From Kitasatospora phosalacinea (GTDB lineage: Bacteria > Actinomycetota > Actinomycetes > Streptomycetales > Streptomycetaceae), in the NCBI RefSeq assembly GCF_030268885.1, contig NZ_BSSA01000016.1, forward strand, positions 1 through 64,000: DNA of 64,000 nt, in the 5' to 3' direction. This document shows, piece by piece, positions 45,996-54,226 of the stretch. The notes beneath the pieces were generated by a model that was not told the origin of the DNA, searched no databases, and saw only the letters and a list, made by a program, of their open reading frames with translations. Position 1 is the stretch's first letter, and every line of letters begins with the position of its first letter. The translations under genes and the position numbers were made by a program.

Positions 45996-46481
45996 ATGCG
46001 CGTCTACCTGGGCTCCGACCACGCCGGATACGAACTGAAGAACCACCTCGTCGAGTGGCTGAAGGGGGCCGGTCACGAACCGGTCGACTGCGGCCCGCAC
46101 GTCTACGACGCCGAGGACGACTACCCGCCGTTCTGCCTCCGGGCGGCCGAGCGCACCGCCGCCGACCCCGAGTCGCTGGGCGTGGTGATCGGCGGCTCCG
46201 GCAACGGCGAGGCGATCGCCGCCAACAAGGTCAAGGGCGTCCGGGCCGCCCTCGCCTGGAGCGAGCAGACCGCCGCCCTCGGCCGCGAGCACAACAACGC
46301 CAACGTGATCTCGATCGGCGGCCGGATGCACACCGTCGAGGAGTCCACCAAGTTCGTCGAGATCTTCCTCAACACCCCGTACAGCGGCGAGCCGCGGCAC
46401 ACCCGCCGGATCGAGATGCTCTCCGAGTACGAGACCACCGGCGAGCTCCCGCCGATCCCGGCCCACCACCCGCAGGGCTGA
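45996..46481 (+). CDS. rpiB: Ribose-5-phosphate isomerase B
   Basis: A 161-aa RpiB/LacAB-family isomerase interconverting ribose-5-phosphate and ribulose-5-phosphate. Key segments are GSDHAGYELKNHL (7-19), the GGSGNGEAIAANKVKGVRAA loop (about 66-85) and HNNANVISIGG. A Gly/Ser-type catalytic region, as in actinobacterial enzymes, is seen instead of the E. coli Cys. ATG 45996 follows CACACT and seven to eight bases, so it may be leaderless. Confidence 0.93.
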   Translation: MRVYLGSDHAGYELKNHLVEWLKGAGHEPVDCGPHVYDAEDDYPPFCLRAAERTAADPESLGVVIGGSGNGEAIAANKVKGVRAALAWSEQTAALGREHNNANVISIGGRMHTVEESTKFVEIFLNTPYSGEPRHTRRIEMLSEYETTGELPPIPAHHPQG

Positions 46482-46488
46482 GCCGACG

Positions 46489-46514
46489 GGGGGACGCCCG
46501 CCCGGGCGTCCCCC
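46489..46514. terminator. Bidirectional terminator
   Basis: A 12-bp stem (GGGGGACGCCCG and its complement) between convergent rpiB and the acetyltransferase gene. Confidence 0.75.
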
Positions 46515-46526
46515 GCGCCGTCGTGC

Positions 46527-47780
46527 TCAGAAGCCGTGCGGCAGCCAGGGCTCCAGCACCGAGCGGAACGCCGCCGAGGCCGGCTCCAGCGCCCCCGGCC
46601 GCAACTCCCGCACCAGGCCCGCCGCGGCCAGCGCCGCCAGCGAGCCCCCGCCCAGGTACGCCGAGCCCAACTCGCGGACGTCCAGCGCCAGTTCGGCCGC
46701 CTTGCCGGTCCGCACGCAGGAGACCGGTCCGCCCGGCACCGCTGTCAGCCGCCAACGCCCGGCGTTCCACGGGCAGAACGCGTCGGTCACCTCCAGCACC
46801 ACGTCCACCGCCGCCGGGTAGCCGCGCGCCTCCAGCGCCACCGGCAGGTCCACCAGCCGCACGTACATCCCGTCCACGATCCGCGGCACCAGGTGCCGGA
46901 CGTCCGACACCAGGTGCAGCAGCGCGTCGTCCACCGGCAGGTTGTGCGCCTCCACCCGCTCGGTCAGGTCCAGGTCCAGCAGGAACTCCCACAACCGGGC
47001 CGCCACCCACGGCCGTTCGGCCTGCACCACCCGCACCCGCACCACCCCGGCCGCGCCCCGGTCGGTCCACTCCGGCTTCACCGCGTACCGGGCGTAGCCC
47101 AGCAGTTCACCGCTCCCCGCGTCCTCGGCCAGCACGCACTGCAGCGGGGAGAAGCCGTCCCGGTCGGCCGGCGCGTCCAGCACCGCCCAGTCCTCCCAGC
47201 CCGGCCGCCGCAGCAGGGTGCCGGGACGGGCGGGGGCCAGCCGGGCGTACAGCTCCTCGCAGCGCGGCAGTTCGGCCACCGGGTCGGCCAGCCGCAGCAC
47301 CACCTCGCCGTCGCGCTCCGGCGTGCGCAGCCGCACCCGGCCGCGCAGCGCCGACACCACGGCCTTCCGGGTGGCCGGGCCGTACCCGAAGCGGCCGTAG
47401 ATCGCCGGCTCGGAGGCCGTCAGCACCGCCAGCGGCTCCCCGGCCGCCCGCACGTCGTCCAGCTGGCGGCGCATCAGCGCGCTCAGCGCGCCCCGCCGCC
47501 GGTGGGTCGGCAGCACGCCGACCGCGGCCACCCCCGCCGCCGGGAGCACCGCGCCGCCCGGCACCACCAGCCGGAAGTCGAACGACGTCGTCCCGCCCAC
47601 CGGCCGACCGTCCGCGCAGGCCACCAGCGTGCGCTCCGCGTCGATCAGCCGTCGCCACAGCTCCCGGGCCTCGGGCGCCTCCTCGGTACCGCCGAAGGCC
47701 ACCTCCACGCTCCGGTACCAGGTCTCCCACTCCTCGGCGCGCAGCGGCCGGACGGTCAGCTCGGGGTGTCGTGTCGTCAT
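46527..47780 (-). CDS. Eis-like GNAT N-acetyltransferase
   Basis: A 417-aa three-part protein of the Eis (enhanced intracellular survival) type. The first GNAT domain (about 1-150) has the acetyl-CoA loop VGVLPTHRRRGALSALM. A second GNAT-like region follows (about 160-290) and an SCP2-like C-terminal domain ends in SAYLGGGSLAALAAAGLVRE and a terminal WLPHGF. Mycobacterial Eis acetylates aminoglycosides and protein lysines; whether this one does is unknown. The length and the C-terminal Phe, which acts as the base in Eis, fit the family. Confidence 0.9.
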   Translation of the reverse strand: MTTRHPELTVRPLRAEEWETWYRSVEVAFGGTEEAPEARELWRRLIDAERTLVACADGRPVGGTTSFDFRLVVPGGAVLPAAGVAAVGVLPTHRRRGALSALMRRQLDDVRAAGEPLAVLTASEPAIYGRFGYGPATRKAVVSALRGRVRLRTPERDGEVVLRLADPVAELPRCEELYARLAPARPGTLLRRPGWEDWAVLDAPADRDGFSPLQCVLAEDAGSGELLGYARYAVKPEWTDRGAAGVVRVRVVQAERPWVAARLWEFLLDLDLTERVEAHNLPVDDALLHLVSDVRHLVPRIVDGMYVRLVDLPVALEARGYPAAVDVVLEVTDAFCPWNAGRWRLTAVPGGPVSCVRTGKAAELALDVRELGSAYLGGGSLAALAAAGLVRELRPGALEPASAAFRSVLEPWLPHGF

Positions 47781-47939
47781 GCCGCCTGCCTACCAGCCGG
47801 GTCGGGGCCCGGCGAGCGAATAACCGCGCCCCTGACGTGTCCCGGGCGGCCGAAACCCGCCGGGCGTGCCACCCCCCGCTGCACCCGGTGCCACCCACCC
47901 CGTCGACGCGGGCACCGGCGGTGGATAAGGTCGGTCCCC

Positions 47940-49151
47940 ATGGCCGGCAGCGCGCGTCCCAGTGCGACGGGCCGGGACGGCCGCCCGTCCCGCGAACCCG
48001 TGACGGCCCGGCTGCGCGCGACGCTGTACCGGGCCCGGCGCAGGCTGCGCCGCACCGGCGTCGACTACTTCCGCGGCGACGGCGCCGACTGGTGGGCGTT
48101 CGCCGCGCTCGCCCTGGTCGTCCCGCTGCTGGTGCTGCTCAACATCCTCGTCCCCGACTGGGCCCCGCCCACCGCCCTGGTCCTGCCGATCCTGGCGGGC
48201 GCGCTGCTGCTGCGCCCCGGCACCCTGGTGCTGCTGTACGCCGTCGCGGCGGGCGGCCTGGTCACCGAGTCCGTGGTGCACACCGGGGAGCGGGTGGCCA
48301 GCCAGCGTCCCGAGGCGTACACCCACGGCGTCACCCCCGGCGCCGCGCTGGTGGTCGGCGCGGTCGGCGTCGCCGGGCTGCTGGTCGCCCAGTTCCGCCG
48401 CCGGATCGGCGTGCCCTGGCGCGGCGGCTCCACCATGCTGTTCGACCTGCGCGAACGGATCCGGGTGCAGGGCCGCGTCCCGAAGCTGCCGGACGGCTGG
48501 CACACCGACACCGCGCTGCGCCCGGCCGGCGGCCAGTCCTTCTCCGGCGACTTCATGGTCGCCGCCCGCACCGGCCCCGGCCGCCGGGTGCTGGAGGTCG
48601 TCCTCGCCGACGTCTCCGGCAAGGGCATGGACGCGGGCAGCCGCGCCCTGCTGCTCTCCGGCGCCTTCGGCGGACTGCTCGGCTCGCTGCCCGCCCACGA
48701 CTTCCTCCCCGCCGCCAACGGCTACCTGCTGCGCCAGGACTGGGCCGAGGGCTTCGCCACCGCCGTCCACCTGGTCCTCGACCTGGACACCGGCGAGTAC
48801 GAACTCCTCTCCGCCGGGCACCTGCCCGGCATGCACCGGCTCGCCGGGGCCGGGCGCTGGGAGGTCAAGGAGGCCGAGGGGCCGCTGCTCGGCGTCTACG
48901 ACGGCGCCAAGTTCGAAGGCGTGCGCGGTACTTTGGGTTCCGGCGACGTGCTGATGCTGTGCACCGACGGCATGGTGGAGATCCCCGGCCGGGACCTGGG
49001 CGAGGGCATGGACCGGCTGATGGGCGAGGCCGACCGGCTGGTCGCCACCACCCCGGTGGCCGGGCGCTCCGGGGCCGCGGTCCGGCTGATCGACAGCGTG
49101 GCCAAGCACGTCAACGACGACCGCGCCGTGCTGCTGGTCTGGCGCCGCTGA
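47940..49151 (+). CDS. Membrane PP2C-family (SpoIIE-type) serine phosphatase
   Basis: A 403-aa protein with an N-terminal basic cytosolic part, three or four membrane segments at about 38-160 (for example WWAFAALALVVPLLVLLNIL), and a C-terminal SpoIIE/PP2C domain. Metal-binding acidic residues are in FSGDFMVA, VVLADVSGKGMDAG, LCTDGMVE and VNDDRAVLLVW. There is no sensor or kinase domain, unlike many Streptomyces RsbU-like proteins. It likely dephosphorylates an anti-sigma-antagonist-type protein (inference). ATG 47940 is selected from homology. Confidence 0.87.
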   Translation: MAGSARPSATGRDGRPSREPVTARLRATLYRARRRLRRTGVDYFRGDGADWWAFAALALVVPLLVLLNILVPDWAPPTALVLPILAGALLLRPGTLVLLYAVAAGGLVTESVVHTGERVASQRPEAYTHGVTPGAALVVGAVGVAGLLVAQFRRRIGVPWRGGSTMLFDLRERIRVQGRVPKLPDGWHTDTALRPAGGQSFSGDFMVAARTGPGRRVLEVVLADVSGKGMDAGSRALLLSGAFGGLLGSLPAHDFLPAANGYLLRQDWAEGFATAVHLVLDLDTGEYELLSAGHLPGMHRLAGAGRWEVKEAEGPLLGVYDGAKFEGVRGTLGSGDVLMLCTDGMVEIPGRDLGEGMDRLMGEADRLVATTPVAGRSGAAVRLIDSVAKHVNDDRAVLLVWRR

Positions 49152-49156
49152 CCGCC

Positions 49157-49196
49157 GCCGACCGCTGCCGACCGCGGCCGACCGCGGCCGACCGCG
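49157..49196. repeat. Four 10-bp tandem repeats, non-coding
   Basis: GCCGACCGCG (first copy ends T) is repeated four times just after the phosphatase gene. The rest of the 429-bp gap to 49580 shows no convincing gene. Confidence 0.7.
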
Positions 49197-49580
49197 CCGT
49201 CCGGCGCGGAGGAACGGTGCGCACGAGGTGTCCACGGAGTGTCAAACCCGGACGTTGATCTTCGGCCAATTCCCCTGGCATACCCGGCCGGTGGGCGGGT
49301 AACCGGTCTGCCTGCCGCTTTGCCGCCGCCACCGCGGCGGACGGCCTCCCGCCGACGGCCCGTCAGAACCCGTCCGCTATCGTCACGGTCGGCGAAAATC
49401 AGCCCTGCCACGCGGGTTGGGGCCCCGGGGGACGGGGCAAGTCCTTTACGCACTCCGCACGAGCGACCACACTGAGTCCGGATGGAGTGGTGGGGACACG
49501 GGGGGCACGGGCCGGTTTCCGCCCGGAGCCGTCGCCGGTTCCGACCCGAATCCCCGCCACGAATCGAGGAAGTGAGTCCG

Positions 49581-49775
49581 GTGGCCTTCTCCGTCTCCGC
49601 CCTGGTCCTGTTCGGCATCATCGTTGCGATCTTCATCCGCAACAAGCAACTGAAGCCCGGCCACGCCGTGATCGCGGCCCTGTTCGGCTTCATGCTCAAC
49701 CAGTCGAACATGGCCGCCCCGATCAGCCAGTTCCTGGAGTCCGTCTCCAAGGCCATCTCCGGCATCGCGGGCTGA
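49581..49775 (+). CDS. Small single-pass/two-helix membrane protein
   Basis: A 64-aa protein starting at GTG 49581, chosen because GAGGAAG lies eight bases upstream. Residues 2-20 (AFSVSALVLFGIIVAIFI) are a clear membrane helix, then RNKQLKPGH. A second hydrophobic stretch follows (AVIAALFGFML) and an amphipathic end. Similar small proteins are widespread in Streptomyces, as I recall, without known function. Confidence 0.7.
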   Translation: MAFSVSALVLFGIIVAIFIRNKQLKPGHAVIAALFGFMLNQSNMAAPISQFLESVSKAISGIAG

Positions 49776-49845
49776 CCGGCCCGACCCCGGAGAACGCCCT
49801 CCGGCGGACGGAAGACACCCTCCGACCGTCCGAAGGTCCCACCCG

Positions 49846-49865
49846 CGGGTGACCAGGGTCACCCG
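49846..49865. promoter_or_regulatory. Crp-like binding site upstream of M23 peptidase gene
   Basis: A perfect 20-bp palindrome, CGGGTGACC-AG-GGTCACCCG. Its core fits the Streptomyces Crp pattern GTG-N6-GNCAC. It lies ~280 bases upstream of the c-di-AMP riboswitch. The rest of 49776-50130 has no gene. Confidence 0.5.
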
Positions 49866-50129
49866 ATCCGTCACGCCAGGTCAGCGCCCGGGCGCGCACG
49901 GTGGCCGAAGTCGCCCACCGTACGCCGTTCGTGGGCGCACCGTCATGATCCCGTACGCACAGCGCAGCCCGGTGGTGGCGCAGCGTGACCTGGCGGACCG
50001 TCAGCCCCCTCCCGAGCTCGGGGACGGGGCCTTTCGGCGCTTGCCAGCTTCGCGAGCCGTGGGTTTTGCTTCCTCCGCAACCCGGACATCGGCCGGGTGG
50101 GCCACCGAGCGGAACGCCTAGTCCTGCCG

Positions 50130-50295
50130 CCGTCCGGTGCCGACCAGACACCACGCCACGGCAGGAGCGGGGGAACCACAGGTAGTACGCCGGACCCGGA
50201 ACGCACGGGACCGGCTCGGGGTGAAGCCGCGGAGAACGCGGCCGGGCAACTCTCGCCCGAACCCGACAGCTCACCTCGCAGGCGTCGGAGAGGAA
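50130..50295 (+). ncRNA. c-di-AMP (ydaO-yuaA) riboswitch
   Basis: The 5' leader of the M23 peptidase gene carries the ydaO-type core: GGAGCGGGGGAACCAC near 50164, CTCGGGGTGAAGCCGC near 50215, GCCGGGCAACTCTCGCCCG near 50239 and ACCCGACAGCTCACCT near 50262, ending GCAGGCGTCGGAGAGGA. The 3' end contains the GGAGAGGA ribosome-binding site eight bases before the ATG. In Streptomyces this class senses c-di-AMP and turns off cell-wall hydrolase genes such as rpfA (family knowledge). The 5' boundary is approximate. Confidence 0.85.
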
Positions 50296-50302
50296 CAGCT
50301 TC

Positions 50303-51295
50303 ATGTCCGCTCAGGGCAAGCACCGCAAGCAGCGCCTGGCCACCGTCGCCCGCATCGCCATCGCCGCCGGAGTCGTCGGCGCCGCCGTCGGCCTCCCGGT
50401 CAGCGCCGCCTCCGCGCACGGCACCACCGACCACCAGGACGGCGGCCGCCAGTGGGCCAACGTCTCGGTCGACGCGACCCCGGTCGCCGACACCACCGCC
50501 GAGCAGGCCGCCCCGGCCGCCGCGCAGACCTACAAGGTCGCGTCCGGCGACACCCTCTCCAAGATCGCCACCGCGAAGAACGTGGACGGCGGCTGGGAGA
50601 AGCTCTACCAGGACAACCGCTCGGTCATCGGCGGCAACCCGAACCTGATCTACCCGGGCCAGCAGCTGACCGTCAACGGCAAGGCCGCCGCGACGACCCC
50701 GTCCTCCTCGGACGCCGCGGCCACCACCGCGGCCCCGAAGGCCTCGACCAAGTCGAGCGGCACCGCCGCCGCGAAGACCCAGACCCGGACCCAGGTCCAG
50801 GCGCAGACCCAGACGCAGAAGTCGACCACCCCGTCGTCCTCCTCCGCGAAGCCGTCGACCACCACCGCCACCACCTCGGCGAGCTCCACCTCCGGCTACG
50901 TCGCCCCCGCGCCGGGCGGCGTCACCACCGGTTACAAGGTGGCGGGCTCCAACTGGTCCAGCGGCTACCACACCGGCATCGACTTCCCGGTCGCCACCGG
51001 CACCAGCCTGAAGGCCGTCGCCAACGGCACCGTGGTCTCGGCCGGCAACGGCGGCGCCTACGGCAACCAGGTCGTCATCAAGCTCGCCGACGGCAAGTAC
51101 GCCCAGTACGCGCACCTGTCCTCGATCTCCGTCTCGGCCGGCCAGACCGTGACCGCGGGCCAGCAGATCGGCCTCTCCGGCGCCACCGGCAACGTGACCG
51201 GTCCGCACCTGCACTTCGAGATCCGCACCACCCCGGACTACGGCTCCGACATCGACCCCGTCGCCTACCTGGCGGCCCACGGCGTCAACGTCTGA
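50303..51295 (+). CDS. LysM-M23 cell-wall endopeptidase
   Basis: A 330-aa secreted peptidoglycan hydrolase. Signal peptide about 1-38 (LATVARIAIAAGVVGAAVGL, cleavage near ASA-HG). A LysM domain spans about 75-125 (YKVASGDTLSKIA, then LIYPGQQLTV). A Ser/Thr/Gln linker spans about 126-200. The peptidase M23 (lysostaphin-like) domain is at about 205-325 with zinc ligands in YHTGIDF and GPHLHFEI. It would cut peptide cross-links during growth or germination. Control by c-di-AMP (riboswitch) and possibly Crp is visible upstream. Confidence 0.94.
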   Translation: MSAQGKHRKQRLATVARIAIAAGVVGAAVGLPVSAASAHGTTDHQDGGRQWANVSVDATPVADTTAEQAAPAAAQTYKVASGDTLSKIATAKNVDGGWEKLYQDNRSVIGGNPNLIYPGQQLTVNGKAAATTPSSSDAAATTAAPKASTKSSGTAAAKTQTRTQVQAQTQTQKSTTPSSSSAKPSTTTATTSASSTSGYVAPAPGGVTTGYKVAGSNWSSGYHTGIDFPVATGTSLKAVANGTVVSAGNGGAYGNQVVIKLADGKYAQYAHLSSISVSAGQTVTAGQQIGLSGATGNVTGPHLHFEIRTTPDYGSDIDPVAYLAAHGVNV

Positions 51296-51309
51296 CCCCC
51301 GGCACCACC

Positions 51310-51343
51310 CGAAGGCCCCGCGATCCGCTGCGCGGGGCCTTCG
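51310..51343 (+). terminator. M23 peptidase gene terminator
   Basis: A 13-bp perfect stem, CGAAGGCCCCGCG with its complement, eight-base loop, then a T-containing stretch. Confidence 0.8.
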
Positions 51344-51370
51344 GGCTTTCCGGGCGCACGGGGAACGGCG

Positions 51371-51401
51371 AGGGCCCCGACCGCGGCGCGGTCGGGGCCC
51401 T
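51371..51401 (-). terminator. tRNA-Gly terminator
   Basis: A 14-bp stem (AGGGCCCCGACCGC and its complement, three-base loop) just past the 3' end of the minus-strand tRNA gene. Confidence 0.75.
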
Positions 51402-51405
51402 CTCG

Positions 51406-51479
51406 TGGAGCGGGTGACGAGAATCGAACTCGCGTGACCAGTTTGGAAGACTGGGGCTCTACCATTGAGCTACACCCGC
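51406..51479 (-). tRNA. tRNA-Gly (anticodon TCC)
   Basis: The minus strand folds as a full cloverleaf: acceptor GCGGGTG/CACCCGC, D arm GCTC-AATGGTA-GAGC, anticodon arm CCAGT-CTTCCAA-ACTGG, and a T arm with TTCGATT. The 3' CCA is encoded (51406-51408). Confidence 0.95.
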
Positions 51480-51630
51480 AACGCAACGTCCGCCGCCAAC
51501 CCGTGGGGTGGTGCGGACGGCCCCAGCGTACCTGGTCGGGTCGGTGGATTGCACACTCCTTCCCCGTTGTCGCTCGCCGATATCGCCCCGGCCGGGGGCG
51601 GGTCGACGTGTACTCTTCTGCTCGGCACCA

Positions 51631-51704
51631 CGGGGTGTGGCGCAGGTTGGTAGCGCGTCCGCTTTGGGAGCGGAAGGCCGTCGGTTCGAATCCGGTCACC
51701 CCGA
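51631..51704 (+). tRNA. tRNA-Pro (anticodon TGG)
   Basis: A cloverleaf with acceptor CGGGGTG/CACCCCG, D arm around GGTTGGT, anticodon arm TCCGC-TTTGGGA-GCGGA and T loop TTCGAAT. CCA is not encoded. It is 74 nt including the discriminator A. Confidence 0.95.
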
Positions 51705-51915
51705 CCGTGTGCGGCAGGGTCTCGTCAGCGGGCGGGGCCCTGTTGTCGTTGCGGCGGGACCGCGGCGGCAGTCGCCCCCCGTCCTCCGCCCACCCAGGTG
51801 CCGGGCACAGTCGCTTTCGTGGTACCGGTAGGATGGATCGCTGGCGGTAGTACGGACAGCAATGCAGCCCCAACCGCCTATCGCCCTGACCGCAAGCCCC
51901 CTAGGAGACCCAACC

Positions 51916-53307
51916 GTGAAGAGCGCCGTCGAGACTCTGAACCCCACTCGGGTTCGACTCACCGTCGAGGTGCCCTTCGAGGAGCTCAAGCCCAGCCTCG
52001 ACGCGGCGTACAAGAAGATCAACCAGCAGGTCACCGTTCCGGGTTTCCGCAAGGGCAAGATCCCGAACAAGGTGATCGACCAGCGCTTCGGTCGTGGCGC
52101 GGTGCTGGAGGAGGCCGTCAACGACGCGCTTCCGCGCTTCTACACGCAGGCCGTCGACGAGGGCCAGATCGACGTCCTGGGCCAGCCCGACATCACCGAG
52201 ATCGAGGGTGTCGAGAACCTGGTCGACGGCGGTGACCTCAAGTTCACCGCCGAGGTCGACGTGCGCCCCGAGGTCACCCTGCCCGAGTTCTCCGAGATCG
52301 AGGTCGTGGTCGACCCGATCGAGGTCAGCGACGAGGACGTCGAGAAGTCCCTGGAGCAGCTGCGCGAGCGCTTCGCCTCCGTCAAGGACGTCGAGCGCGC
52401 CGCCGCCGAGGGCGACATCGTCGTGATCGACCTGGAGGCCAAGGTCGACGGTGAGGTGCCGGAGGACGGCACCGCCACCGGCGTGAGCTACGAGATCGGC
52501 TCCGGCCGCCTGCTGGACGGCATCGACGAGGCCGTCATCGGCCTGTCGGCCGGCGAGTCCAAGACCTTCACCACCACCCTCAAGGGCGGCACCCAGGTCG
52601 GCAAGGACTCCGAGGTCACCGTCACTGTGACCACCGTCCAGGAGAAGGAACTCCCCGAGCTGGACGACGAGTTCGCGCAGCTGGCGAGCGAGTTCGACAC
52701 CCTGGAGGAGCTCCGCGCCGACTCCGTCAAGCGCCTGGAGCGCATGAAGGAGTTCGACCAGGCCACCCAGGCCCAGGAGAAGGTCCTCGACGAGCTGCTC
52801 GCGCGCGTCGAGATGGAGTACCCGGAGAAGCTGCTCGCGGACGAGATCGGCACCCGCAAGCACAACCTGGAGCACCACCAGCTGGAGCCGATGGGCCTGA
52901 CCCTCGACACCTACCTCGCCTCCCAGGACAAGTCCCGCGAGGACTACGACAAGGAGACCGAGGAGCAGGCGAAGAAGGGCATCAAGACCCAGTTCGTGCT
53001 GGACCAGATCGTCAAGAACGAGGAGCTGGGCGTCAACCAGGAGGAGCTCACCGAGCACCTCATCCGTCGCGCCGCCGGCTCCGGCCTGACCCCGGACCAG
53101 TTCGCCCAGCAGGTCGTCCAGGGCGGCCAGGTGCAGCTGCTGGTCGGCGAGGTCGCCCGCGGCAAGGCGCTGGCCCTGGTGGTCGAGGCCGCCAAGGTGA
53201 CCGACACCAACGGCGAGACCGTCTCCTTCGAGGACGACGAGGAGGAGACCACCGAGGCCGCCGAGGCCGCCGCGGAGGAGACCTCCGAGGAGTCCGCCGA
53301 GGCCTGA
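51916..53307 (+). CDS. tig: Trigger factor (ribosome-associated chaperone/PPIase)
   Basis: A 463-aa chaperone that binds nascent chains at the ribosome exit. The ribosome-binding N-domain contains VPGFRKGKIP (GFRxGxxP signature, about 45-54). The FKBP-type PPIase domain lies at about 160-245 (EGDIVVIDLEAKVDG). The helical substrate-binding C-domain ends in an acidic tail of Glu/Ala. GTG 51916 follows AGGAGA; an upstream ATG at 51862 is less likely. A TAGGAT box at 51830-51835 may be its -10. It is followed by clpP1P2 and clpX, the standard order. Confidence 0.95.
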   Translation: MKSAVETLNPTRVRLTVEVPFEELKPSLDAAYKKINQQVTVPGFRKGKIPNKVIDQRFGRGAVLEEAVNDALPRFYTQAVDEGQIDVLGQPDITEIEGVENLVDGGDLKFTAEVDVRPEVTLPEFSEIEVVVDPIEVSDEDVEKSLEQLRERFASVKDVERAAAEGDIVVIDLEAKVDGEVPEDGTATGVSYEIGSGRLLDGIDEAVIGLSAGESKTFTTTLKGGTQVGKDSEVTVTVTTVQEKELPELDDEFAQLASEFDTLEELRADSVKRLERMKEFDQATQAQEKVLDELLARVEMEYPEKLLADEIGTRKHNLEHHQLEPMGLTLDTYLASQDKSREDYDKETEEQAKKGIKTQFVLDQIVKNEELGVNQEELTEHLIRRAAGSGLTPDQFAQQVVQGGQVQLLVGEVARGKALALVVEAAKVTDTNGETVSFEDDEEETTEAAEAAAEETSEESAEA

Positions 53308-53348
53308 GCCTCCTGACCGCCGGTCCGCCGGCGGGCACCCGCACCGGG

Positions 53349-53384
53349 AACGGGCCCGGACACCGCACGGTGTCCGGGCCCGTT
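53349..53384 (+). terminator. tig terminator
   Basis: A 17-bp perfect stem (AACGGGCCCGGACACCG and its complement, two-base loop) 42 bases after the stop. Confidence 0.85.
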
Positions 53385-53427
53385 CGGCTTGCCCCGGCAC
53401 GGGTGGTGCGGGTCCGTGCCGCTCACC

Positions 53428-53444
53428 CTGCGCTCACAGCGAAC
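53428..53444. promoter_or_regulatory. ClgR-like box upstream of clpP1
   Basis: The core CGCTCACAGCG fits the actinobacterial ClgR pattern CGCYNANRGCG exactly, with GAAC continuing on the right. It lies ~90 bases before the clpP1 start, where ClgR activation of clpP1P2 is known in Streptomyces. Confidence 0.6.
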
Positions 53445-53531
53445 AGTTCTGCGTGGGGGATTCAGCGACGGGGCCTGCGCGTTAGGGTCGTTGAACAGCG
53501 ACACACACAGATCGACTGAGCAGGTGGCTAA

Positions 53532-54182
53532 GTGACGTTCCCGCAGATGCAGATGCCTGGCCTGATGGCACCGCACGCCGCCGGCGGCGACGTGGGTGGC
53601 GGCCTGGGCGACCAGGTCTACAACCGGCTGCTCAACGAGCGCATCATCTTCCTCGGCCAGCAGGTCGACGACGACATCGCCAACAAGATCACCGCCCAGC
53701 TGCTGCTGCTCGCGGCGGACCCGGACAAGGACATCTACCTCTACATCAACTCCCCGGGTGGATCCATCTCGGCGGGCATGGCGATCTACGACACCATGCA
53801 GTACATCAAGAACGACGTGGTGACCATCGCGATGGGCATGGCGGCGTCGATGGGCCAGTTCCTGCTGACCGCGGGCGCCAAGGGCAAGCGCTTCTCGCTG
53901 CCGAACGCCAACATCCTGATGCACCAGCCCTCCGCGGGCCTCGGCGGTTCCGCCACCGACATCCGGATCCAGGCCGAGCAGCTGCTGCGCACCAAGAAGC
54001 GGATGTCGGAGCTCATCGCCTTCCACAGCGGCCAGTCCTTCGACCAGATCACCGCGGACTCCGACCGCGACCGCTGGTTCACCCCGGAGGAGGCCAAGGC
54101 GTACGGCCTGATCGACGAGATCATGCACAGCGCCGCGGACGTCCCGGGCGGCGGCGGCACCGGCGCCGGCCTGGCCGGCTGA
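53532..54182 (+). CDS. clpP1: ATP-dependent Clp protease proteolytic subunit 1
   Basis: A 216-aa serine peptidase subunit. Catalytic Ser106 (GMAASMGQF) and His131 (ILMHQP) are present with the Asp near 178-180 (SDRDRW). SPGGSISAG forms the oxyanion strand. There is a Gly/His-rich N-terminal extension of ~25 residues and a Gly-rich C-terminus. The GTG start has a weak RBS. It forms mixed rings with ClpP2 and works with ClpX or ClpC. It is in an operon with clpP2 (44-bp gap). Confidence 0.96.
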   Translation: MTFPQMQMPGLMAPHAAGGDVGGGLGDQVYNRLLNERIIFLGQQVDDDIANKITAQLLLLAADPDKDIYLYINSPGGSISAGMAIYDTMQYIKNDVVTIAMGMAASMGQFLLTAGAKGKRFSLPNANILMHQPSAGLGGSATDIRIQAEQLLRTKKRMSELIAFHSGQSFDQITADSDRDRWFTPEEAKAYGLIDEIMHSAADVPGGGGTGAGLAG

Positions 54183-54226
54183 CCGGCAACGCATCCCTGA
54201 CCGCACGCTTCGGAGGACCAGAAACC

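Noticed and set aside
49239..49475. 78-codon frame between the phosphatase and the small membrane protein
   Set aside because: Pro/Arg-rich translation, no RBS and no helix pattern.
51406..51704. tRNA genes as integration sites of a mobile element
   Set aside because: Neither tRNA 3' end is repeated elsewhere in the window, and no integrase or phage gene is nearby.
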